Positions 17,348-28,000 of a stretch of 64,000 bases of DNA are shown one piece after another. Origin of the DNA: Pseudomonas sp. R5-89-07 (lineage in GTDB: Bacteria; Pseudomonadota; Gammaproteobacteria; Pseudomonadales; Pseudomonadaceae); NCBI RefSeq assembly GCF_003851685.1, contig NZ_CP027727.1:4030001-4094000 (forward strand), in the 5' to 3' direction. The position numbers and the translations under genes were made by a program. The notes beneath the pieces are model-generated. The model saw nothing but the letters and a program-made list of their open reading frames with translations. It was not told where the DNA came from and ran no database searches. Numbering within the stretch: position 1 is the stretch's first letter; each line of letters begins with the position of its first letter.

Positions 17348-20188
17348 ATGAATATGCCAACCGACAGCCGCTCATTGCTCGAGCAACTGATTGATCACAC
17401 ACGCCCTCCCGCCCCCGGTCGGGACGATTTCAAGACCGCGCTGCAGCGCCTCGACATTCGTTCGGTATTCGACATTGTGCGACTCAGCGAAAAGGCCTTC
17501 GCTGAGCAACTGGCCACCTACAACGATGACGATGCCCACGCGGTGTATCGCAAGGCTCAAAGCGCTGCAAGGCAACTGGAAAGGTTGTTTCGCGAACAGC
17601 AAGTCGCGCCGGATCGCTCGTCCTTGCGCAATAAAGTCCCTGTGGCCGCCAATACCAGTGCCACCTACCAGGCCTTGTTCAACGAAAACTGGAAACAGTT
17701 CTGCGCCAGCTCGTCCATAGCAGCGCTCGACTCTTCGGCTGCCTATCTGCGCGCGCTTTATCTGTTCGCCCTGGAACTGGAAGAGAATGCCGAGGGGGCA
17801 GACGCGATCAAATTGTCGGACCGGCGTGTGGATCTGAAGGCGCTGTTGATCGACCAACACAGCGTCGCGGAGCAGGTGCCCATGTTGTCGATCGTCAATC
17901 AGACGTTGTTGCGCCATATTGCGGGCGTCAACGACAGCGACGCCTATATCCTACTGAGCAAGACCTGGTACCCGTTTTCGCTGCCGTATCATTTCCACCA
18001 CCAGCAATGCTGGCTGGGCTTGTCGGGTGACAAACCGATGCTGGGGGAGTTGAACTATCGCATCAGTCGCCGACTGCCCCTAGCCGGAGAAACCAGCACT
18101 TATGGGCAAGTCGTTAGCCAAAATAATGAGGTCCAGTGTCTGTTATCAGGGTTAAGCCCTGAACAACAGACAATGCTGAAAAATGATCTGATAGCAGCGA
18201 AGGATGCGCAAATCTTCTATCTCACGTACTTCAACTGGACGGCTGAGAAGGGGCTGGAAAACGTCACTGACTTTCTGCACCACACGCAACTGGATGCCGG
18301 ACAACTTCAAGCGCTGCTGGCACAACAGACACAAGCACCGCGCAAATCGCCTAACTGCAAGCAGGACACCGGCTTTACTTACGGTGCCTGTTACATTAAC
18401 GGTGCGACTGGCCCTGACGTTGCGCTTGCACCCGCGATCGGCCTGGACAAAGGCGCCCCCAGCAAACTGGCCAACGTGAGCCTCGAACGCTTCGACAGGC
18501 TGCACCGGATGATTCGCCTACAGCGCTGGCTCGGCCTGCCTTTTGCGCAATTGGACACGTTGCTGGTCAGTGCCATGCGCTGCGAAGGTGCCAGCAACCC
18601 CGGGCTGCTGATCACCCATAACACGCTCCGGGCACTGGGGGTCTTTTGCTATCTGAGCAAGCGCTACGGCTTGCACGCCGAAGAGTTTGCCGCCTGGCTC
18701 CATCAATTGCCCGTTCACGCCTCGGGTGAGCGCGTGTCATTGTTCGATCAGGTGTTCAATCGCGCAGGTTCCGCCCTGCCGCCCCTGTATCTGGACGGCC
18801 ATGCATTCGACGCAACGACTGCGCAACAACTCTGCGCCGGGCTGGGCCTGCAAGACACCGAAGATTCGTTGCAACTGCTGATCGTCGATAAGCCTGCAAC
18901 CCGTACGATCGAGACCGTCAGCGCACTTTATCGGCAAGCGCGCATCGCTCGCCTGTTCGGCTTGTCGGTCATGCAATGCCGACAACTGGCGCACTTGCTC
19001 GGCAAGGCCAGCTTTCTTACGCAACTGCGTCACCCAACGCTACGCCGCAAGCCGAAGGGCGCGACTGACTTTCTCGATATGCTCATGCACCTGGAATGGG
19101 CCAGCCATTGGTTCAAGGAGAACGGCGACAGCCTGTCACTGTTAAGGCGCCAGCTTTTGCTCGAGCAGCAGGTCCAGGACCCGGCTATCACCCTGCTGTT
19201 GAAAGAGTTCGCGGCCTATGATCAGGCTTCTTATTCCAAACACTTGAACCTGCTCAACCTTCCCCAGCAACCTGATGATGAAAAACAGCGGTTGCCCGCC
19301 GTAAACTGGGAATCCCTTGTCCAGCAAGCACTGAAAAGGATGCGCTCAGAGACGCGCATTGAGGAGGCGCTCAATGAAATGCTGTCTTCCCTTGTCATCA
19401 GCACGCAATCCGACCGCACAACCGAGATCATCAAAGTAGTCAAACCCAAGCTTGAAAAACTGCTGAACACGGTGCGGGATGAATTGTGGGCGCTGTATAT
19501 ACGTCTCAAAGGCATCATCCACGCCGCCCCCCAGCTGCCAGGCAATGGCAACGGTTATGAAAAATATGACCATTACGGCCATTTCCTGCGCTTACACGCG
19601 CCCGCTGCCCCACCCCTGCAAACCCTCGGCTACTTGATATTGCTATTGCCTCACGCCGTCGATGCTCTGCAATTGCCGCTCAGCCGCCAGGCGCTTGATC
19701 AGTTTCTGATAAACCCGCACTGGCTGGACAGTGACTATCAAGCATCTTCGTTACTTGAACTGACCCCGCACACCCTTTGCCTCATGCAGCAGTTCAAGCA
19801 TTGCATTGACCGCCTAGGCATGACCGAAGAACACATGCTCGACTACTTCAGGCAGGCCAACACACCGCCCGATAGCGCAGCGCAAAACACCAGTGACGAA
19901 ATCAACGCGCATCTCGCCCGCCTGTGTGGCTGGAGTGCCAGCGAAATAGACGTCTTCAGCAGCCAACTGAAACCGCCACGCATTACCTCCATGGATCGCC
20001 TGGACTGGCTGATGCGCTGCCGCCAGGCCAGCACCGCTACCGGCCTGTCGGCCAGCCTGCTGATCGCAGCGAGCCAACTTAAAACCGACTCCACATTCGC
20101 TCAATGGAAGGCCGTCGGCGACGCGCTCACGAGCGCGCACGCATCCCCCATCAACGCGCCTTCCACTTCCGACCTGCTCAAGGATTGA
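17348..20188 (+). CDS. tcaA: Tc toxin TcA subunit, N-terminal half (TcaA-like)
   Basis: 946-residue first half of a split TcA, the large pentameric subunit that binds target cells and forms the translocation channel. It belongs to the SpvA/VRP1-type N-terminal family: after ~100 residues comes NENWKQFCASSSIAALDSSA and YLRALYLFALELEENAEG, then a region predicted mainly alpha-helical. ATG 17348 has AAGGA four bases before it and a GC hairpin upstream; the frame extends further 5' to 17273 without a ribosome site. The next gene, tcaB, starts two bases after the stop, implying translational coupling. TcaA plus TcaB (946 + 1606) approach the size of one-piece TcdA proteins. It may have lost or never had the receptor domains that TcdA carries inside; these appear in TcaB. 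Confidence 0.85.
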   Translation: MNMPTDSRSLLEQLIDHTRPPAPGRDDFKTALQRLDIRSVFDIVRLSEKAFAEQLATYNDDDAHAVYRKAQSAARQLERLFREQQVAPDRSSLRNKVPVAANTSATYQALFNENWKQFCASSSIAALDSSAAYLRALYLFALELEENAEGADAIKLSDRRVDLKALLIDQHSVAEQVPMLSIVNQTLLRHIAGVNDSDAYILLSKTWYPFSLPYHFHHQQCWLGLSGDKPMLGELNYRISRRLPLAGETSTYGQVVSQNNEVQCLLSGLSPEQQTMLKNDLIAAKDAQIFYLTYFNWTAEKGLENVTDFLHHTQLDAGQLQALLAQQTQAPRKSPNCKQDTGFTYGACYINGATGPDVALAPAIGLDKGAPSKLANVSLERFDRLHRMIRLQRWLGLPFAQLDTLLVSAMRCEGASNPGLLITHNTLRALGVFCYLSKRYGLHAEEFAAWLHQLPVHASGERVSLFDQVFNRAGSALPPLYLDGHAFDATTAQQLCAGLGLQDTEDSLQLLIVDKPATRTIETVSALYRQARIARLFGLSVMQCRQLAHLLGKASFLTQLRHPTLRRKPKGATDFLDMLMHLEWASHWFKENGDSLSLLRRQLLLEQQVQDPAITLLLKEFAAYDQASYSKHLNLLNLPQQPDDEKQRLPAVNWESLVQQALKRMRSETRIEEALNEMLSSLVISTQSDRTTEIIKVVKPKLEKLLNTVRDELWALYIRLKGIIHAAPQLPGNGNGYEKYDHYGHFLRLHAPAAPPLQTLGYLILLLPHAVDALQLPLSRQALDQFLINPHWLDSDYQASSLLELTPHTLCLMQQFKHCIDRLGMTEEHMLDYFRQANTPPDSAAQNTSDEINAHLARLCGWSASEIDVFSSQLKPPRITSMDRLDWLMRCRQASTATGLSASLLIAASQLKTDSTFAQWKAVGDALTSAHASPINAPSTSDLLKD

Positions 20189-20190
20189 TC

Positions 20191-23100
20191 ATGTCCCATT
20201 CACTTGCCCAACAACTTAACGAAAGCCTGCGCGATGCCATGCTCGCGTACTACCTCACCCATAAAGTGCCGGCTGCCCTGAAGACAACTATCAGCACTGC
20301 CGATGACCTTTACGCGTATTGGTTACTCGACGTCCAAGTTAGCCAGGCCGTGCCAACCAGTCCGGTAGCCTGCGCCATTTCCAGCCTGCAGCAATACATC
20401 AGCCGTATTGAACTGGGCCTGGAGCCGGGCTACGAACACCAGGGCATGACCGCGCAACAGGGCAAGCTCTGGCGCGAACAGTTGCACACCTACCCGCTGT
20501 GGCATGCCAATCAGCAACTGCGCTACCACCCGGCGAACTATCTGGACCCCACATTACGACGTGATAAGACCGACAGTTTTCAACAGTTGGAAAACGACCT
20601 CAGCCAGTACCGAATTCAAGCGGACACCGTCGCCACGGCGGTTCAGCATTATCTGAGCAGGTTCGAGGAAACCGCCAACATACGCACGATCAACGGCTAT
20701 ATCGACGCAGACTTGAGCAGCCTGCACAGCGGCACCTATTATTTCGTCGGTAAGTCGAGCTCCGAGAACACCTATCACTGGCGTGCTCTGGACCTGTCCA
20801 GGCGCTCCGGCGCGGTGCTTTTGCCGGGCGCCTGGTCAGACTGGGAAAAAATCAACCTGTCGATCTCCGACGCCACCGCCGAGCAAAGTATCCGGCCGGT
20901 GTATTTCAATGGCCGGCTATTTTTCATCTGGGCCGAATGCATCAAGCCCACCCCGTCCAGTTCGTTTAAGCCGGCGCAACGGGATTCGGAGGAAAAGGAG
21001 CAACTGGCCGATTGGATCAACACCCACTACGTCAAATTCCGGCTCAATTTCTCGTATAAAAAGCACGAAGGCAGTTGGAGCGTGCCCCATACATGCATTG
21101 AGCAATATTGCGCGACTGAAGACGTAAACGCATCGTCCCATGAGCTGCTCAAAAGCATTACCCAAACGGTAGCCGTCGTCGACAGTAGCAGCACGCCTGT
21201 GCTTTTTTTAAGCGTGCTTGCCACCAGCCGCAAAGATCCTAAACAGCAGGATAATTTTATCGGCAAATTTTTCCAGGCCGTCCATCTCGACCAGTCTTTC
21301 AATCTCATCACCGTCGCCGACGGCGGCAGCCCGGAGCGCTATAGCGTGCTGCCCGGTTCAGCGGTGGCCGAAGAGATAAACCGGCTACTGGAACCCTTCG
21401 ATCCGTCCCAGAAAACCAGAGTACAAACCATACTCAAAGGTGAGGTGCAAAGTACCAACGGGTATTACAGCGAATTGCTGCCCGACAGCGCCCGGCAATT
21501 TCTTACCCTCTTTGCCCACAAAAACCAGGGCAACTTGCAGTTCAAAATAGCGCCGACAGTCGAGCAAACGATTAGCATAACACCGCACCGGGTTTTCAAA
21601 AACAAAGAGCATTGGAATTTTGAACAAAAACAGACAAACATAAAAAACTCCGACAGCACTAACGTTTTCTTCGATTCAAGCACCCAAGAACTTGTGTTCT
21701 CTTCTACCCTCAGTGGCAGTTTCCGCCATCCGTACACCGTCACATTATCCAAACCGGCGGGTATGACTATCACGTTGACGACTAATGATGCGCTGGATGA
21801 CCCAAAAACGACACGAATGGAACTGAGCCAGGGCTCTGTCATCGAAGATGCCGATACAAACCTGAAAACTAATCTTTATTCAATATATCTAAGAAATTCG
21901 AACACGCTGGAGGAATTCCCCAACGCTGTCCATCATGCTGACGGGCCACTCTTTTCCCATAAATTAGAGCAGGACGACTCAAAAAAGCTCTCATTGGAAG
22001 GTAACTTCATCGAGAAGAACGCTTTCGTAGATTTATATACAAACAAAAACTTCCATTTCGCCCTTACACGTTATGGCATTGCCAAGCAAGAGGGTGAAAA
22101 AAAAAACAAGTTACATGCACAAAATTATACGTTTATCCAAAGAGCAAACGTGACCACGTCTAACTTACGCGCCTACAAACACGTCATCATGAGCGCGAAC
22201 TTCGAAGACTACCCATTTACCAGCGAGATCAATGCCAATACGCATCGGATCATCAATTTTCAGGACACGGCTCACGAAAGCCTCACCGGCTCAAGTCCCG
22301 AATTACCTGAAGGACACCGGGTCACGACGCGCCTTCAGGTAACACAGGAGCAACTAATGTCCGGCATCACCCTTATACATGGGGTGGTGACCCTTGAGCC
22401 TAGCGAGAACGGCACGAAAATCCTCGGCTATGCATTGAATACGGCAACCTTGAAGCTGACGACATCTGTTTCTGACCCCACGCCCAACCAGCAATTGGCG
22501 CCGACAATCAAGACACTCGCATCGGAAACAATCGGCACCGCCGAATTCATTGACTTTTCCAACAGTTCGGCAAGCCTCCCTGCGGGCATGTCCACCACCC
22601 TGCGCATGAATACCTGTTTTGCCGCAAAGCTGGTCCAGGCGGCCAATATCGGCCTTGACCATTTGTTCTCGTTAACGCCAAAAACCTGGCAAGAGCCTCC
22701 ACTTGCACGTGGCGGTGCAGCAGAAGGCATCGACTTCAACGGTGCTTACGGCAAGTACTTCTGGGAGCTGTTCCTGTACGTGCCCTGGCTAATAGCCCAT
22801 CGCCTGAATCAAGAGCAACAGTACGCCCAAGCGCAAGCCTGGCTCGGCTATCTGTTCGACCCTGGGCGAGCCGCCGACACTTCCAGCGACCGGCCTGCCT
22901 TTTGGGGCTTGAGCAGACTCGCCCTTGACGAACGGCTGCCCGATTACATCAGCGACGATCCGCACGAACTGGCGATACGCGCACCCGTGCATTTTCGCAA
23001 GGCGATCTACCTGTTTTATCTGGATATCCTGCTCAATCGCGGCGATGCGTACTATCGCCAGCTCACTCCGGATAGCCTGACCCAAGCCAAACTCTGGTAC

Positions 23101-25011
23101 ACCCGAGTCCACCATTTCCTTGGCACTCGTCCCAGGGTCATTACCACTGAGCCGTGGGCGCAAATCACCCTTGCCACTTTGGCAACGCAGGGCTCTAAAG
23201 CCTTGGAAGAACTCGAGCGAACGAAGCTGGAAATCGACGTCAATCTATCGGTCGAAGGCGAAGCGCGGCTCTGGCTCACGGCCACCGAAAATCTGCGCGT
23301 GCCTTTCAACACCGAGCTGGTGGCGCGCTGGGACAAGCTCGAAAGTCGTTTGCATAATCTGCGGCACAATCTCGACATCACCGGCAAGCCCTTGCGCCTG
23401 CCGCTCTACGCGGCCCCGCTGTCGCCTCTCACACTGATGGCCAGCCAAGGCAAAGGGGCTTTTGGCGAAAGCCGTGCAGCGCCGTTCATCGACGCGCAGG
23501 TCGGCCATTATCGCTTCCAGGTGATGTTGAGCCACGCACTCACGGCCACCGAAGCGGTAATTCAATTCGGCAATACGGTGCTGACCCTGGTTGAACGCAA
23601 GGAACAGGCGGAATACCTGGAGCTGCAGCAACAACAAGCGTGGGACCTGGCCAACATCATCGTGACCCAGCAAACCCAGGCGTTGAAGGTCGACGCGAAG
23701 AACCGCCAGGCACTCGACGCCAGTCGACGCATGATCGAATCGCGGATGCACTACTACACCCATCAGCTCAGCGAAGGCATCAGCCCCGGCGAATCCCAGG
23801 CAGGCTTGCTTTACCTGATGAGCACCGGGTACGACACCGCCGCCTGCGTCGCCGCCGCAGGGGCCGGCATGGCCATGGTGGCACCGAATATCTTCGGTAC
23901 GAGTGTCGGCGGCTCGCGCTGGGAAGGGCCGTTCTATGCCGCCCAGGCCATTGCCCAGGGTGTTGCCACAGCGCTGCGCGGCACCGCTGCGGACCTGGAC
24001 CGTTCCGAACAATTCAACCGCCGGGCGCAAGAGTGGGCCCACGCCCAGGATCAGGCCCGACTCGAACTGGCCCAGGTCGACGCCCAATTGAACGCCTATG
24101 CCGAGCAGGAAAAAGCCACGCGCCTGCAATTGCGCCTGGCCGAGACCTCCCTGGCCCAGGCCTGGTCGAACTATCAGTTGCTGGCCAAGCGCTATACCAA
24201 AGCACAGCTGTATGACTGGCTCAATTCCCAATTGAGCACGTTCTACTACCAGGTCTATGACCTTAGCCTTTCCCTGTGCCGTAGCGCCCAGGCGTGCTGG
24301 CAGTACGAGATCGCGGACTATGAGCGCACGTTTATTCAGCCCGGTGCCTGGAACAACCACTACCGTGGCTATCTGGCGGGTGAAGCCCTGAAACTGTCGC
24401 TGTTGAACATGAACACCGCCTATTTGAACCATAACGTGCGGGATCTGGAAATCGTCAAGACCATTTCCCTGCGTCACCGCCTGATCGAGTGCGACATATC
24501 CCCACCCTCAACCGGCACCTCCCAGACACCGCCCGCCACTACCGAAGACAAGTGGACCGTGCATAAACAGCAACTGGTCAGCAAAGGCACGCTGTGCTTC
24601 AAATTGCCCGCAGCACTGTTTGACGAGGATTACCCCGGGCACATCCTGCGACGGATCAAAGGCATCAGCGTATCGTTGCCCGCGACCCTGGGCCCCTATG
24701 AAGACATCAAAGCGATACTGACCCAGACCCGCAACGAAATCGAATTGCCCACGGGCCAGCTGCGCACGGACATGCATGCCCATCAACAAATCGCACTGTC
24801 CACCGGGCTGGATGACAACGGCCTGTTCACCCTCACGTTCGATAACAACGAGCGTTACTTGCCGTTCGAATACACCGGGGCTATCTCCGACTGGACCCTG
24901 GAATTCCCCAACCCGGCCCGGCAAAAAGCCGTCCTGGAATCCATCAACGATATTGTCGTTCACCTGCGCTACACCGCCAGGGCGGCGGCTGCCAGTGGGG
25001 GTAAGGCATGA
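20191..25011 (+). CDS. tcaB: Tc toxin TcA subunit, C-terminal half (TcaB-like), pore-forming
   Basis: 1606 residues completing TcA. ATG 20191 follows AAGGA by seven bases. About residues 150-300 hold a neuraminidase-like/ABC-type region (TYYFVGKSSSENTYHWRALDLS, KINLSISDA). Residues ~450-690 are AT-rich in DNA and Thr/Asn/Lys-rich in protein, and probably form receptor-binding domains. Two long helical stretches with heptad-like charge patterns (from about 1130 and after 1270) flank a hydrophobic tip near 1210-1245 (AACVAAAGAGMAMVAPNIFG), the expected translocation channel entering the membrane. The end (YERTFIQPGAWNNHYRGYLAGE, then a beta-rich segment) resembles the TcB-binding part of TcdA. 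A run of ten A residues lies at 22097-22106. Its stop overlaps the tcaC start (ATGA). Confidence 0.9.
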   Translation: MSHSLAQQLNESLRDAMLAYYLTHKVPAALKTTISTADDLYAYWLLDVQVSQAVPTSPVACAISSLQQYISRIELGLEPGYEHQGMTAQQGKLWREQLHTYPLWHANQQLRYHPANYLDPTLRRDKTDSFQQLENDLSQYRIQADTVATAVQHYLSRFEETANIRTINGYIDADLSSLHSGTYYFVGKSSSENTYHWRALDLSRRSGAVLLPGAWSDWEKINLSISDATAEQSIRPVYFNGRLFFIWAECIKPTPSSSFKPAQRDSEEKEQLADWINTHYVKFRLNFSYKKHEGSWSVPHTCIEQYCATEDVNASSHELLKSITQTVAVVDSSSTPVLFLSVLATSRKDPKQQDNFIGKFFQAVHLDQSFNLITVADGGSPERYSVLPGSAVAEEINRLLEPFDPSQKTRVQTILKGEVQSTNGYYSELLPDSARQFLTLFAHKNQGNLQFKIAPTVEQTISITPHRVFKNKEHWNFEQKQTNIKNSDSTNVFFDSSTQELVFSSTLSGSFRHPYTVTLSKPAGMTITLTTNDALDDPKTTRMELSQGSVIEDADTNLKTNLYSIYLRNSNTLEEFPNAVHHADGPLFSHKLEQDDSKKLSLEGNFIEKNAFVDLYTNKNFHFALTRYGIAKQEGEKKNKLHAQNYTFIQRANVTTSNLRAYKHVIMSANFEDYPFTSEINANTHRIINFQDTAHESLTGSSPELPEGHRVTTRLQVTQEQLMSGITLIHGVVTLEPSENGTKILGYALNTATLKLTTSVSDPTPNQQLAPTIKTLASETIGTAEFIDFSNSSASLPAGMSTTLRMNTCFAAKLVQAANIGLDHLFSLTPKTWQEPPLARGGAAEGIDFNGAYGKYFWELFLYVPWLIAHRLNQEQQYAQAQAWLGYLFDPGRAADTSSDRPAFWGLSRLALDERLPDYISDDPHELAIRAPVHFRKAIYLFYLDILLNRGDAYYRQLTPDSLTQAKLWYTRVHHFLGTRPRVITTEPWAQITLATLATQGSKALEELERTKLEIDVNLSVEGEARLWLTATENLRVPFNTELVARWDKLESRLHNLRHNLDITGKPLRLPLYAAPLSPLTLMASQGKGAFGESRAAPFIDAQVGHYRFQVMLSHALTATEAVIQFGNTVLTLVERKEQAEYLELQQQQAWDLANIIVTQQTQALKVDAKNRQALDASRRMIESRMHYYTHQLSEGISPGESQAGLLYLMSTGYDTAACVAAAGAGMAMVAPNIFGTSVGGSRWEGPFYAAQAIAQGVATALRGTAADLDRSEQFNRRAQEWAHAQDQARLELAQVDAQLNAYAEQEKATRLQLRLAETSLAQAWSNYQLLAKRYTKAQLYDWLNSQLSTFYYQVYDLSLSLCRSAQACWQYEIADYERTFIQPGAWNNHYRGYLAGEALKLSLLNMNTAYLNHNVRDLEIVKTISLRHRLIECDISPPSTGTSQTPPATTEDKWTVHKQQLVSKGTLCFKLPAALFDEDYPGHILRRIKGISVSLPATLGPYEDIKAILTQTRNEIELPTGQLRTDMHAHQQIALSTGLDDNGLFTLTFDNNERYLPFEYTGAISDWTLEFPNPARQKAVLESINDIVVHLRYTARAAAASGGKA
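22097..22106 (+). repeat. A10 homopolymer inside tcaB
   Basis: Ten consecutive A bases in the coding sequence (Glu-Lys-Lys-Asn codons) in the AT-rich part of tcaB. Such runs are prone to replication slippage or transcriptional slippage; loss or gain of one base would truncate TcaB near residue 640. Confidence 0.95.
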
Positions 25012-28000
25012 GCGACGACACCTTCAAGCTACAGGTCAATCCGCCAGCCCTGCCCAAGGGCGGTGCGGCCATCCAGGGTACCGGCAAGGGCTGGGGCGAT
25101 ATCGGTTCCAGTGGTACGGCAAGCTTTGAAATTGCCTTGCCCATCTCTCCAGGGCGTGGCTACGCGCCGGCCATGTCGCTGAGCTACCACAGCGGCGCGG
25201 GTAACAGCCCCTTCGGCCTGGGCTGGGGGGTGCCCCAGCCTGCCGTCAGCCGGCGCACTTCCCATGGCGTGCCTAGCTACACGATGCACGATGTGCTGGT
25301 GGGCCCCGATGGGCAAATGTGGTTACCGGAACGCGACGCCGAGGGCGCAATCAGCAGCAGCCAACTCGCCTTATTCAATGGCTTGCCACTGCCCATCACC
25401 TATACGGTGACCCGCCACTTCCCCAGGGTCGAGAGCCGCTTCGACCGCATCGAGCACTGGCAATCGGCAACTGACACAGCCGGCTTCTGGTTGGTACAGA
25501 GTGCCGATGGCAGCCAGCACTTTTACGGAAAAACCCCGCTGGCCCGGATTGCCGATCCGGACCAGCCGCACCATGTGGCGCAATGGTTGTTGCAGGAAAG
25601 CCTGAATGCCCGCGGTGAGCACATTTATTATCACTACATCAAAGAAACCGATACCGCGCGCTACCCCAGAGACTGTCGCGCCAGGCACTACCTGGAAAGC
25701 GTCTGCTACGGCAACTTCACCGCCAGGGAACGGGAGCAGCTTTACCTCTGGCAGACCAACAACGAACCGGACGTGGGCTGGCATTTTCAATTGATCTTTG
25801 ATTACGGCGAACGCGCCGTTGAACTGGATCAGCGTCCGACGTATCGGAAAATCCGGGCATGGCCAGAACGACCCGATCCCTGCTCGGACTTTTCCTTCGG
25901 TTTCGAGCTGCGCACCCTGCGCCGCTGCAGCCAGGTCCTGATGTTTCACCACTTCCCCAAAGAAACGCGAATGGGCGCCGACCCGGTGCTGGTCAAGCGC
26001 CTGTTGCTGGAATACCGCCTACCCAGGCATGTCAGTCTGTTGGGCGGGGTTCATGAGCAGGCCTTCGACAGCGCCGGCAATCGCGTGAGCCGCCCGCCGC
26101 TGGAGTGCTTTTATCAGTCGAGCCAGCTCAAGATTGACCCTGGCCGCTACAAGGCATTCGCTGCGTTGCCCAGGCAGCATGACGGCACGCGTTATCAACT
26201 GGTGGACCTCTATGGCGAAGGCCTGCCCGGTGTGTTGTACCGCGCAGACAAAAGTTGGTATTACCGTGAACCGCTCAGGCCGCAACACGCGGCCACCAGC
26301 GACGAGGTGAGCTACGGCGCGGCCGCAGAGCTGACGCGGGTGCCGGTGGCCGACAGCACCCGGCCAATCCACCAGGCGCTGGCCGATGTGAACGGCGACG
26401 GGCGTTTGGACTGGATGGTGGCCGCGCCCGGGATGAACGGTTTTTTCAGCCTGGACGAACAACGCAACTGGTCAACCTATACGTCATTCGATGCCTTCCC
26501 GTCGGAGATCTTCCACCCCCAGGGCATGCTCGCTGACTTGATGGGGACCGGCCGGCATGACTTTGCGATGATCGGCCCGCGCAGCGTGCGCCTGTATGAA
26601 AATCGCCGAGCGGCCGGCTTCGCACCCGCCACCGACGTACCGCATGATCACGACGATGGCTTGCCGATCATTTCTTCCTCGCCCAACGAACTGGTGGCGT
26701 TCAGCGACGTGCTCGCCACGGGCCAACAGCATCTGGTGCGTATCCGCCATAACGAGGTGAAATGCTGGCCGAACCTGGGTCGCGGCCGTTTTGGCCAGGG
26801 GTTTGTATTGGCCACATTGCCGTTGCGTTATCGAACGTTCAACGCGGCGCATGTACTGCTCGTCGACCTCGATGGCGGTGGCGCGGCAGACTTACTGTAT
26901 TTGACCACCACTCACCTGCTTATTTTTCTCAACAAAGGCGGCAACGGCTTCGAGACAGAGGCGATCAGCGTCCCATGGCCAGAGGGCGTGCAATACGACG
27001 ACTACTGCCAGGTCAGCGTTATCGACGTGCTCGGCCTGGGCTGTCCGAGCCTGATCCTGACCGCCGCTCACCAGACCCCCATCCACTGGCGCTACGACTT
27101 CTTCAGCCAGAAGCCCTGGCTGCTCAGGGGTACCAACAACAACATGGGCGCCCAGGCGTTGATCGGATATCGCAGCAGTGCCCAAGAGTGGCTGGACGAA
27201 AAACGCGAGCTGCAAGCCAAGGGGCAACCTGCGATCAGCCAGCTACCCTTTGCGCTGCTGCTGGTCAGCCAACACACCCAGCAGGACGAGATTACCGGCA
27301 ACCAACGGACCCAGCGCGTGAGCTATCGCCAGGCTTACTACGACCGCCTGGACCGCGAGTTCCGTGGCTTCGGGCTGTTGCTGCAAACCGACACCGACAG
27401 CCGCAAGGATGCTCCCCGCACGCCGGGTTCCAGCGCCCCCGTGCTCAGCAAAACCTGGTTTCATACCGGACGATCCCTCGACATGCCCACCCTCGGCCAT
27501 AGCGCTCACGACCCGCATGCCAAGGCCCCGGGAGACACGCTGGTCAGCCGCTACAGGGCGACGGCTCAGGCGCAACCGCTGGACCATCATGACGACTTGA
27601 TCGGTGATCCTGCGCCAGCGCTGGCCCGCGAAGTGGCTCGGGCACTCAGTGGCGTGGTGCTGCGCACGGAAGTAATGCCGGCGGACCCGGCGCACGACGT
27701 CGTGCCCTACTCGGTCAAGCATCAGCGGTATCTGGTGCGCGAACTTGCGCCGGCCACTGCCCACACGCCCTACGCCCGGTTATTGCCATTGGCTCTGGAG
27801 TCGATCAGCTATCAGTACGAAGGCGTAGCAGACGACCCGGTTTGCCAACACCAGATCAACCTGCGCTGGGATGCCTATGGTTGCCTGGCGCATGGCGTGA
27901 CCCTGCATTATGCCCGCCGTGCCAGCGCCGACGACCCGCCACCCGCCGTGCTCCCGAATGAACACCAGCAGCGTTGGTGGCGCGATACCCATGACAGTGC

